Assembly: GCA_030549495.1 (NCBI GenBank)
Contig: JAUIRK010001055.1
Location: 1 to 64,000 of the forward strand
DNA: 64,000 bases
Direction of reading: 5' to 3'
From: Nectonema munidae
Lineage: Eukaryota; Nematomorpha; Nectonematoida; Nectonematidae
In this document: positions 44,601 to 56,600 of the stretch, piece after piece
How the letters are laid out: the number at the start of each line of letters is the position of its first letter
Position numbering within the stretch: the first letter of the stretch is position 1
Position numbers and translations under genes: made by a program
Notes under the pieces: generated by a model
What the model saw: only the letters and a program-made list of their open reading frames with translations
What the model was told of the DNA's origin: nothing
Databases searched by the model: none

Positions 44601-47600
44601 GAAATGGGTATATATGTGTAAAAAATTTTGTATACCCATTTAAACTAAAAGTTTCTTTTTTTAGTTGAGCTGTCAAATATCAATCAATTTTTGACAAGTT
44701 TGATTGATTTTTATAAAAAAATAAATGTCACGATCAGATTCGCAATCAATCATTTAGTAGGTTCACACGAAAATTTTGTAAAAATTTGCAATCATTCAAG
44801 AAAAACAGGAAATAAAAATAGGCCGTCACTAATAGGGTTAAGTGAAACACATATAATCTAGAATTGATAGGTGTGTAACACTTTGCAACAGTTAGAGGCA
44901 GTTATTATAAAGTCATAAAATCTAATACAAATTAGTTAATGGGTTGAAAATTGAAAATAAGCTATCAATTTATTTTTAGTGATATGAAATTAGATACTTT
45001 CTATTTCTGCATATTTCATCAATATCAACCTTAACTATTGTGACTAGGGATGGGACGATATCAAAGTTTTGTTCGATTCCGATACCCATCCTTAAATTTG
45101 AAACATTAAAAATTTGAAAAGCTTTCTGGAAAAAATGGAAGAAGCTTTCTACTTCATCTATTCAAAAAAGTGACATTAAATCAACTAAATACAAAGATGT
45201 AGCACCTCAATTTTGAAATGAGGTATTACAAAAAAGAGTACACAATTATACATAGACACTATAATATATTATATAAGATTTTTTTTATAAAAAAAAATTA
45301 AAAACAACTTTCAGCTTGAATAACAATATCTTTATTATAAACCAAACATACCTTTTCCATGTCCAAATTTATAACAATTGATATTAATCTCTGTTTTAAT
45401 GTCAATATGATTGTCGTTCAGTTTGGACCTTTTTTACCGTACGGAAATTTTTTTCACATTCACCCTGTGAGTTTGGAATAGATTTTTATTAAATAATAAA
45501 TTTATTTTTTAAACAAACAGAAAAATAAAGTTTTCTTTACAATTTTTTGAAATCGGAATTTTGACTAAAATTTTTATACTGAAACCGGAATTGCGATAGT
45601 TGGCATGCATGCATTGTACACTGTTCATTATTAAGATGTTAGCATCATGGTTAACGATGCAGCTTCTCTTGTGAACAATAATCTATTGACAACGATAATA
45701 AATAACTTAAATTTTACATAGTTAAGCCACATGGTTTTTTTATTATATAAAAAATTCTTTGTATATTGACTAACTTCATAAAAGTCTTGTTTCTTAAGTT
45801 TGGCTCTTCAATCCCAGATATAATTCTGTATAAAAATGCTTTAAAGTGTCTTTGTCAAGAAGTAGGATTATGTTGGTGAGTTATCTCATTTTCATACACC
45901 AAACGAAAAGTATTCCATTTTTTAATAGTAAAGTTTTAATATCATCTTTTATTTTCTAGATACCCAAAACTGTCTTTCATAATCTATGCATCAAATGGTC
46001 TACCTGCTAAGAAAGAAATTTTAACAAATGTGAAAAATAAGTTTGACATCGATTTTTGTGATGACAATCGCATCTCTTTTGCCTTTTTAAAGTAAATTTA
46101 AACTATTTCTTTTATTTTTGAGTGAACGTTTTGAAACTACTTGATCAAAAAACAGGATGAGGTCCTCATGATAAATTAGAAAGATATTTCTATCTAATAA
46201 AATCTGCGATTTAGAAGGCTATACCTTTTAGATTTGATTGTTGAACTGTGACATGCTGATTAAAATAAATATATATTTTGGAAAGTTATATCCTTCATTT
46301 TGATTACAACAATGCTTAAAAATTTTATAGCTAAATATTCTGCTGTGGTTCTATCTAAAACTAAAATCATTTCAATCTTCTGCTAGCATAGTTCACTATG
46401 TATGTATTTATTTCGAACTCTTTCTAAGTAAGGTGAGTTTACAACGTTGTTGGAAAAAGGACTGAGAAATACATGCTTGTTCTATTTAGATATATGTCAG
46501 TATGTAACATATGTTAGAGTAAAACGATGACGCCAGAGATTTCATGAAATCCTTAAAACCTTCAGAGAATTCGTAAAAAACTCTTTCTTTAAGGATTTCA
46601 TGAGTTAACTAAAATCTACAGGGATTTCATGTAATTCCTGAAAATCTCATGAAATAACTGCAGTGCCATTTTAGTAATTTTACACGAAATTTGTTTTTGA
46701 GACATAAATTTCAAAATTATTTTTTTAGAAAAATACGTTATTTTGTTTATAACTTTATGGAGCACTATTATGTGAAAATACACAAACTCAGAAGTACTAG
46801 GAAAAAGCATTTTTTAAAAATCAGGCAAATTAAATTATAATTTTAAATTCTCTTTGTTAATTTGGTGATTGAAGTCATTGCATATTCCAAATGTATTAAA
46901 AAAAAAATCAAGTTCTCGATATCGCATCCAAGCGAATAATAGATAAACTTCCATAGTTCCTTTGCTTTTTGCTTTATCATTTATATGCAATTAAACAAAA
47001 TAGATAGTTGTTTGCTTTTAAGTTCTTCTTTTAAAGTATTTTCTCCCAATTTTTTTTCACTTTTGTGTTTATTTGTCTTAAAGATAACGAATGTTAGCAG
47101 ATTTGTTAAATCTTTGCTTTTTTGTTTTTAACTTTTATAACATCTCTATTATTAATTTAAGACTACCTATAGTATAGGGGCGTGAGTGAGGTTGGTTAGA
47201 TACTAGGTTTCGATAACTCAAGGTCTTGGGTTCGATTCCGTATCAAGCATACTTTCTCATAGTTCGATACAAGTGGCGCAATTGTGCCTTCTCGATGAAA
47301 ACACCCCATGGTTCCTTTACCTATAACTTTATGGACTGTATACAGAAAGAAAAATTTTGACTTTGTTAACTTTTTGTTATGAACTTTTTGTATAGTATAT
47401 GCAATAGAAGTCGGTTATTATAATCACAGGTATTGCTATCAACCGCTTTTTGCTATTAAAAATTGTTTGAATAAACCCCTCCGTCACACCCTTTGCAATT
47501 GCGTTAAACCCTCTTACAAGTCTAACATAGCCTCTTTTCGATCCGTTACCCCGTTTTAAGAATTTTGCCGTACTTCCAAAAATGTAAGCTTTATTTTTCT

Positions 47601-50600
47601 GTGTAAAAAGAGTAATAAACTTTAAATGCTTTTCAAAAATATTTTTTTATATTTTAACTTTTATTTGATTTAAAGCAAAAAACATTTAGAAAAGAATACT
47701 TGGCCATGAATTTGTTTGTATATATTTTTTCAATAAATTTGTTAAAAAATTTTTTTATTATAATTTGCTTTTATATTTTTCTAACTGATTAAAAAATATG
47801 AGGTTTATCACCCTTTTACACAGAAAAATAGCCGATATTAAAAAAACTGTTCTGTTATTTTTTTCGAGTTTAGGGGTCAGAAGTGCCTATCAAAGACACA
47901 CACACACATACAGTTTAAAATATAAAACGAAACCAGTCCGATAAAAATGATATGACTTTATTCAGAGCAGATGCGCATATCTTTATATTTATATTTTTTT
48001 TATATTTGTATGAAAGCAGTGGAGAAGGTAAATTAAAAAAAAAGTGATAAATTAGATACAATTGTAGAAAGTGAGACAATTTTTTTTAAAATGTGTGTCT
48101 ACTTTGCTAAAGGATGTAACGAAATGGCATAAGGGTGAGATGGAACTTAAAACGCAATAATACATTAAAAATGGCTTATGATCTGATCACTATCATAATA
48201 TTATATATCATCATTGAATATTGATGGAGGTGTTGAAGTGGTTTTAACAGTGGCATATAAGGATTGTGCCAATCTGCTAGCAATGTTGAATAATACTTCA
48301 TTTAATCTTAAAGTTGAAGAAAGTGATACAATAAAAAAAGCGTAATTTTTAAAGAAGCTTCAAAATACAAAAAGCTTTACAAATTCTTCTTTGTGGTGTT
48401 GAGCACAGAGAAACAGATTTTCAAAAAGATTACCAATATGAAAATTTTATTAAAGAATTAGTCGATGAAAATCAAAGAATTTTTTTGAATAATTTTAGAA
48501 TTAAATTTAGTAAATATTATATATTTTTGTTTGTACAAAATTGAAACCTTATTTTTAGTTTTTTATTCAACTCCACAATGCAGATCTTCAATGGTTGTTA
48601 GGGTGGACCTCTCCCTAAAAAAACCTAAATTAACCATCTTAAGCTTAATGCGAGCATATAGCCTTACGGCTGAAAGTGCTGTGATATCGCCAACCAACCA
48701 ACCAGCTACACAATGTTGTTATTAAAAATTGTCTGTCCCAAAGTGATAAAAATAAGCGTCTTCTGCTGTATTTGTTTTTAGGACACGGGCAAATAATTAA
48801 TCATATCAATTTCATTATTTAAAAATTGAATTTTTAAAACTTGTTTTCAAAGATGTTTTTTACTATCTTGTCTGAATAATTTCTTCAAATTTTATAATAT
48901 TTCTATTCTCACAATGATGGGATATAAACGAATAATTTGGAGTTTACCAAAAAATCAGCATAATATGAAAGTATTGTATGTTTAATTACCCATTTCATAC
49001 ATATATCTTTATTTGTTTAACGTGGTTTGTTTAACGCGGACCGTGTAAAAAGCTTTTCTCTATCTTGCATGATTAATTCTACCGAATTCAATTTATAGAA
49101 GTCATTTTCTTCTCAATCCCCAAAAGTATCCCTTTCTAACTCTGCTCCTACAAAGTCTTGGCTCTATGTTTGTTGCTTTAGAAGTCGTCCTGACATCCTT
49201 CTTGCCCAACAATCCCTCCCTTTTTCCTCCTGATTTGTTGATAGAAACTACAGGCTTTACATTCACACTCCTTGTCTTTAAATTATTTGGATGCAAGAGC
49301 TTAGCTTCTTATACGCACTACCCAATCGTTAGTACTGATATGATTTCAAATGTATCAATTCCAAAACAAAATGGGCCAATTAAGGAAATGCTTCCTCTTA
49401 AAACTTTATATCGGCGCGCAAAAGTCGTATACTACAAAATTTTCGCTTGGTTTTATGGCCTTGCTGGAGCTTGTTCTGACATTGTTTTTGTCAACTCGTC
49501 CTGGACACATGCCCATATCCATCAATTGTGGTCCTCATTTGGACGAGGGCGCTCCATTCAAATCCTCTATCCACCCTGTGACATACAATCGTTCTATCAA
49601 GTTGCAGAAAGAAAGAAAAATGATTCAAGCAGTTTTTCTCGAAGTTTCAACATTCTATCGATCAGTCAATTTCGACCAGAAAAAAATCATAAACTCCAAA
49701 TTCAAGCTTTTTTGGTAAGTTGCGCGATTTTTTGAAAGGCTTTTTCATACCATTTCCTGTGATTTTTGAGAATTTTACGAATTTGTGTTGTCTAACAATT
49801 GTGCGAGTTTATATTTTTTAAAATTGAGTAATCTCATGCGATATATAAAAAATGGAATTCATAAATAACTATTATTCAATAGTCCAAAATTTTTATTGTA
49901 TAACATATGGAAATCTTTTTTTTTAATTCTGAAATTTGCACTATATTAATATTTTCGCGGGTAAAGTACATTTTAAAATGACAATACTATAGTTTATAAT
50001 GTGATCCAAAATAGTAGACTATATACTACGTATTTTATTTTTTGTGTGTCCTGCTCTGCTCCAACCTAAAATGAAAATTTAACTTTTGAAAAAATTAAAA
50101 GCTTATAAATCTGTTTCCTACCTCATTTAAAAACTCCTTTTAGCAAAAGTTTTTCATTCCTTCATCCATTTTGCTTGTTTCGCGTGCAATTGAAAAGCTA
50201 GAAAAAGTCTTCAATAAACTATGTTATAAGCAGGGCGAGTAAAAGTCAATAAAGTCAACTTTTATTTCCCTTTAGCAAAAACTCTTTGAAGAAGATCTTT
50301 ACTTGTTTAGTCTAAAAAATTTTTTGAACTAATTTCAAATTTTTAAGTTAATCAAAGTCAATTTTTCGAGTTTAGGTCAATAAAGTCATTTTTATATTTA
50401 ACACTTTTTGATTCAATGTGCTTAAAATTGTTATAAGCGATACATACAAGATTTCTTGTTTATGTCAACACTTTCACAACAGTTTGGCTTTTTTCATCTA
50501 ATAAAAGGTTTTACTGTAAAGTTTGCCTGACTGCGGTTAAACATGAAGAAGTTTTTTGTAAGACATTTTTTTTGTTGACAAACGCGCTTACATACGATAT

Positions 50601-53600
50601 ATCCGCTGCATAAGTTATGTAATTGTATTCCCAAACTTTTTTTTATCATTGCATGTTTTTCACATCTTTTACACAAGTTTACCTTAAAGGTTAAGTTATC
50701 CTGCAAAATTGTAGATTACCGGCATTAAATCATTCAAAATTAGTAATAGAAAAGTCGTTCTCTTTTCAAACCTATCGGCAACACTTCAATTCCAATTGTA
50801 ACGAAATTGAAAAATTGGTTGCAAGCAGCAAAATATTTTCATTAAAATCATCCAGCAGTGAAGAAATTAAAGATGAAGATGATGGAATTTTATTGCCAAA
50901 TATCAAGAAATTGTTAAAAATAGAAAATCTGTGTCAAAACTTGCTAACAATAATTAGAGAATATTTACGATTATGTCATTAATTATATGTTGTTGTATTA
51001 CAAAGTCATAGATTCTTTGAAATAATTTTCAATACTTTCTCTAAAGTGTTCATAGTTGTTCAATTCAATGAAACTTTAAAAAGTCAATAAAGTCAATTTT
51101 TTCTCTGAATAAAAGTAAATTTTTTCCAATTTTTTGGGTCAATTTTTCCTCGCCCTGGTTATAAGATAAAATAAGATTATTTATTAAGATACACTGTACA
51201 GAAAAAAAGATATAATAAAAAAATGATAAAAAAAAGATTTGGTATAAAATAAAATAATTAATATAAAATGACGTGTCGTGTAGCATGGATACACACAAAG
51301 ACTAATCAAAGTCGCTGAGCGTGTACAATCAATAAAATTACAAAATAAATATGAACATTAATTAAAGTTGTATATTTCTATATGTTTGAATATCTATTAT
51401 AAATTATACTAGTATCGATTACGAGAAAAACAATTTTTTTGATGCAGGAAAAATCATGTTTTTATCAGTAGCTCTTTGCCATATTTTTTGAAAACTATTT
51501 TCTGTGAAAGCAACCAATCTACGATATTTGCGTCTTGCCACAGTCATTGAGTACACTTGCAACTTTATGTGTTATTCATTGTTTGTACTTTTCTGATTTG
51601 AATCTCGGAATGAAAAAATCTTTGTTTGTCCTCGTATTGTAATGATGTATTTCATAGTTGAATTTGAACATGTTTGCATAGTTTGAAGGAATTAATTCTG
51701 CAAATAATTCATGCAGAAAGAGTAACAATTACATGTCATGTATTTTTACACTTTCTAACATATAAAATTTAGCACTTGTGTGTTCATTGTATTTCAAGTT
51801 TAACACAATCCTAAGCAATTTTTTCTGCAAAATAAGCAACCCTTCGAGATTTTTATGCCCCCAGTTTATTAAGGAATAATTCAAAACTAGCATTTTATAC
51901 GCTATTATCTTTACATTCACTGGAAGATAACTTAAAGCTTTGAATTTCGAAATTAGATAACTTAATTTATTACATAAAGAATCAATATGATCGTTCCATA
52001 GACGCCTGCTGCCTATAATTATATACCAAGGAAACTAATTTTCTTTACTATATCTCATTTGTGTTTATCAATTTTAATCTCAGGACCAAAAAAGTTTCTA
52101 GAGCATGAAAACCACATTGCTTTTCTCTTCTCATGGTTTACAAATAATTGATTATACTGAAAAAGATCCTGTGTGTCTGAGATAACTTATTATTTATTTG
52201 GCTCTTATGTTACTATATGTATTAGAAAGTTCTTCATTTACAAAAACCGAAAATTTTCTATTGAATCAACTTAACTGATAACGAAGCTTATCAAATAACA
52301 AACTATGATTGATACTGTCAAATGCAGCTGTAAGATCTAGAAATAAAGACAAATAACTTTTATTACTATTCCAATCTTCAATAATATCTGAAATAAAAAA
52401 AGAATTAAGTTTTCCCAATGTTTTTAAATTTGCGAAAGCGAAACTGCTGATCATTACATAAAGAATTGAATTCGAAATAATTATACACTTGATTACACAA
52501 CAGGCACTATGCTAACTTCCCTATAGTTATTAATATCTTGAGATTCATTTTTCTTTTTAGCGATTGGTATTACTTTACTTTTTTTGAACATTATTTGTGA
52601 AAATTTTATATCTGTTTTTTTCGCACTTGATAAAACCGAAACTTTTCCATATGAAATCCAATAAGAAAATTTGCTATATCATTTGGAGAGCCAGTAAGTG
52701 AATCATCCCAATCAATTTGATTCAAGGAAGCTAACAACTCTCCATAATTAATCTTTTTTATCATTGTTTTAATTTTACATGCAAAACGTAATTTTAATGA
52801 AACAAAAAGTGGTAAATGATCTGAAAAAGACTTATAAATAATCCCAGAATTTGGCAGAAAGAAGATATCACTAACAAAAATATTATCAATGTAGATTTAT
52901 CCACAGTTGAGAACAGACAGTTATAAGTAATGTTTTCCATAAAGTTCTTGACATGATGTGACTGCTAATTATTGAAATTTATATTAAAGTCTCCCAACAA
53001 AATGTTATGCTTTGTCTTAGTTATAGTCTGACAAAATTCATCAAATTCCATGTTAAAAGAAGATAAATCCTCTTTGGAATAAAGAGGATGTCTATATATA
53101 TATATATATTGTGAATCTGTAAAGTATAGTTTTTCAAAAATACTTTGATTGATAAACTGTCCCAAGTTTTCTTCAGGCTTGCAAGATTTAATACTTCATA
53201 TTTCACAGATCTATGTATGAAAAAACCATGTCCCATATGAGAACTAGCATACGATGGTGAAGAAATGAAATTGTAGTTTGATTTAGAAAAATGAGAAGTA
53301 TCTGATAGGTCACTTCCACCTTTCTTGAATTCCTATAAAATGAAACTCTTTATCAGAAGAAGTTTTTATTTCATGTAACAAAATCTTAAGAAAATCATAG
53401 TTAGAATTTAAAGAGCGAATGTTAAATGACACAATATCGAAATCGCTTAGATATTTGTCCAAATCATCTGGTTCAGCTTCAATATTAGTGGTGTGTAAAG
53501 ATAATTCACTAAAATCGGAGTGTAATAAGTGCTTTAAACGATCAAATGAAGATAGTTCTTATCATATCTACAATATTCTGGAAAGAAGGACAACTTCTAT

Positions 53601-56600
53601 CGTAAAACTGTGACTTACAGTTTACACTTTTACAATTAAGACAATTTAAATTTGAACTTTGAGTGCATTTGTCAAATGTGTGTGTGACCTTTACACGAAC
53701 AACTAAAACACTTCAATTCTTTCCCACTTCTCTTGGGTTGCATGCCCATAATTGATACACTTCAAACAAAACTTTACTTTGGGAAAAAATAAAAATATTT
53801 CAAAAGATAAAGCTCCAAAAAAATTAACCTATTACTACACACAGTTTTCAAGTGTTTTTCCTTGAGCGTTAAAATTAGATTGAAACAGTCAGCATTTTTT
53901 CAAAGCTAACTATTTTATCGAAAGCATCTTCTGGTAAGCTATTTTTAGAGCACAATTCTTCTATCTTGTCTTTTTTGAGAAACATTGGCATATTCCTTAA
54001 AAAAAGTCTGGGAACTTTTTTAACCTTATTATCAACTTTATTCCCGATTTTATTTTTCCTGAGATTATTGATAGCTTTTTCCAATATTTTATTTTTAGAT
54101 AAAATGCTTCTAACGAGTTTACAATTTTTCAAATTTTTGTGTAAAAAAAAGCTTATCAAATTTTTTATCCTTAACTTGGATTTTTTGATCTGAAGTAAGA
54201 TCTAAAACTAATGTTTTACAAGACTCATTATTAATCAAAAAATTTTAGAATTATTTTGTCTATCAAAATTAGCTTTATTTATATTTGCTTTTTCAACATT
54301 CTGTTTTACGACATGCGAATATTTGAGACCATTAGATTTGCTTACTAACTTCTCTATATTCTCTTGTTTGCTGTCAATATTTATAGATTTGCTGAACAAA
54401 TCAATAAACTCTTCAAGACAACTCTTTATATCTTTCTTTGCTAAGACTAACAATTCCAACCTTAAGCACCAACTTATCTAACAATTCAGGTGAGTTCATC
54501 TTGAAGCACAAAAAAAGTTATTTTTACAAGAGTTAAAATAATATTTTACAAAAATGAAACTTGTATCAATTAAATTTAAATGATATTCACAAAAATAATA
54601 AAAAATAAAAGTAAATGGCCACCATTTTCGACTTGGGCAAAAAAAGAAAATAGCAATGAAATACTATACAGTATACTAAAAATGAAATAGCAATGAAACT
54701 TGTAATACAGTCCAGTTTCATCAGCATTGAAGATCTGTTCTTCACTGTAGGTATTTGCTTCAATAAACTGGTGGTATCTTGGAAGGAAGAGTTCAGCAGC
54801 AGCCTGTGTGTCAGCAGAACAAATTTCTCCTGAGAGTGACTTTGACTTGATTCCGTGACGTCTTTGGAAGCGTTGCAGCCAACCCTTGGAAGCTACGAAC
54901 CCAGTATCTTTTTCTCCATGAATCTCTTTGTGAAAATTCTGAGCTTGAGCCTGAAGGATGCTGCCAGAAATGGGTACATTGGTGTTGTTCTTTTGAGACA
55001 GCCAATCAAAAGTGGCTTTATCCCAGGCAGGATCTGCAGCTAACCTTGTTCTCTTTCTCTTCAGCCCATCTTGTCCATCCAAATCTCTAACGAAGTCTCT
55101 CAGTTTCTGTTCATTAAATTAAAAAAAAACTCCTTCCTTCTTTTTTCAGTAAGTGGTTTGTATTTAATGAAGCTATAAGTCAATATACATTAAGAAGCTT
55201 TCACAAGTTATTTCTCCCACGATGGAATTATTTCATCTAAACATTCTTTAAAGTACAGAGTTAGTATCTACGGGAACAACACCCTACCACATTTAATAGA
55301 CATTTATGATCCCATTGCATACTTTAAAAATAACTCTTATTAATCATTTCATATCATTTTAGAATTATGAATGTTATTCTGATTTGTTTTTCATGTAAAA
55401 ATACTTAATTTCTCCAATATTTTTTGATTTATGATGTTTTATTCTATATATTTTAGTTTAGATGATATATACCGATTTATTTTTGTTTACAAATATTTTT
55501 TTACTTTATAAACTGGTATTGCCTTTTGTAATACCTTGCGAACAAATTTTGTTTTAATTTGCTCAATAAAGTTCTTCTATGAACTAAATTTTTTACTAAA
55601 TAACGAAGTAGCAAAGATTAACAAACTCAGCAAATAAAAGAAAACGAAGACGTATTTAATCCAACTCTGCAGAAGCATAAGTAGTGAGAAACAATTTTTG
55701 AGAAAACGAATATTCACAATCTTAAGAAAAAATGCACAATTTTTTATGCTAACAATTTGCATTTGTTAGAGTTTAGCTGTTAATTTCCTTTATCTTGCAC
55801 GTTATCTTTTACTATCTCTATAGCCAGGTTTTACTGGTTAGTAAAGCGAGCACATTTAAAAATGGCGCCACAAAATTTAAAAATAAATTCTTTTGAAAAG
55901 AGGTTTTAGGATAAGGCTATAAGAAGTGGAAACTCTCTTTACTACATACTTTGTGTTTGGATTAAAACTCTTTATAAAGGTTTTTTTTTAATTTTTCATT
56001 TGTAAATGCAATTACAGGCAATAAAAAGTGTTAAAAGCAACACAATTGTATGATATAATATAATATGGTTGGTTATACAAGATCTGTTCTCTGAAAAATA
56101 TATCTTGCCTTCATAAATTGAAAATATTAATCTTTACTGAAATTTGAACATCTGCATTCCATCTTATATGGATGATGCTAAAGATAATTTTTCTTAAAAC
56201 GCAAGACCTTTAAATGAATTATTTACGTTAAATAAATTTTAAAAACTATTTGAAACCTAAAAAGGTGCTGTTTCTGTAAAAGGCATTCTCGAGTAGCGTT
56301 TGAAACTACTGCGTTCTCGTCAGCTGTGCTACTGTTGAGAGTCTGCGTATACTCTTATTTTGGTGTTCTAAGTATTTCAGTATATGGGTGTCTACTATCA
56401 ATATGTATGATTCGTATGTATGTCGAGATGTTTTTTGTGTCAAACGTGTATTAACACAAGTAATTAGGAAAGTTTGTGTCAAGAATGTCAAAAAATGTAT
56501 ATGTAAATGTATGTATGTACGATTGCGCTAACACTAAACCCTACACTAACTCTAATACTAACACCAATCCTAAATGTAACTACAATAGGTTTCCAACATT

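Noticed and set aside
40548-44745. CRISPR-like interpretation of the regular array
   Set aside because: Units are about 148 bp, the spacers are repeats of each other and the context is an animal gene intron. It is a satellite-type tandem repeat.
49102-49296. Minus-strand open frame of 64 codons
   Set aside because: It is the antisense shadow of ALG11 exon 3.
49350-49718. Plus-strand 122-codon frame overlapping ALG11 exon 3
   Set aside because: It is another frame of the same exon; the ALG11 frame has the conserved motifs and the splice phases.
53090-53112. (TA)n run as a regulatory or origin feature
   Set aside because: It is a short microsatellite inside the degenerate LINE endonuclease region with no further support.
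56521-56585. Run of CTAAC/ACTAA words that looks like interstitial telomeric repeat
   Set aside because: The words are irregular (ACACTAAACC, ACACTAACTC, TAATACTAAC) and never repeat a fixed 5-7 bp unit.
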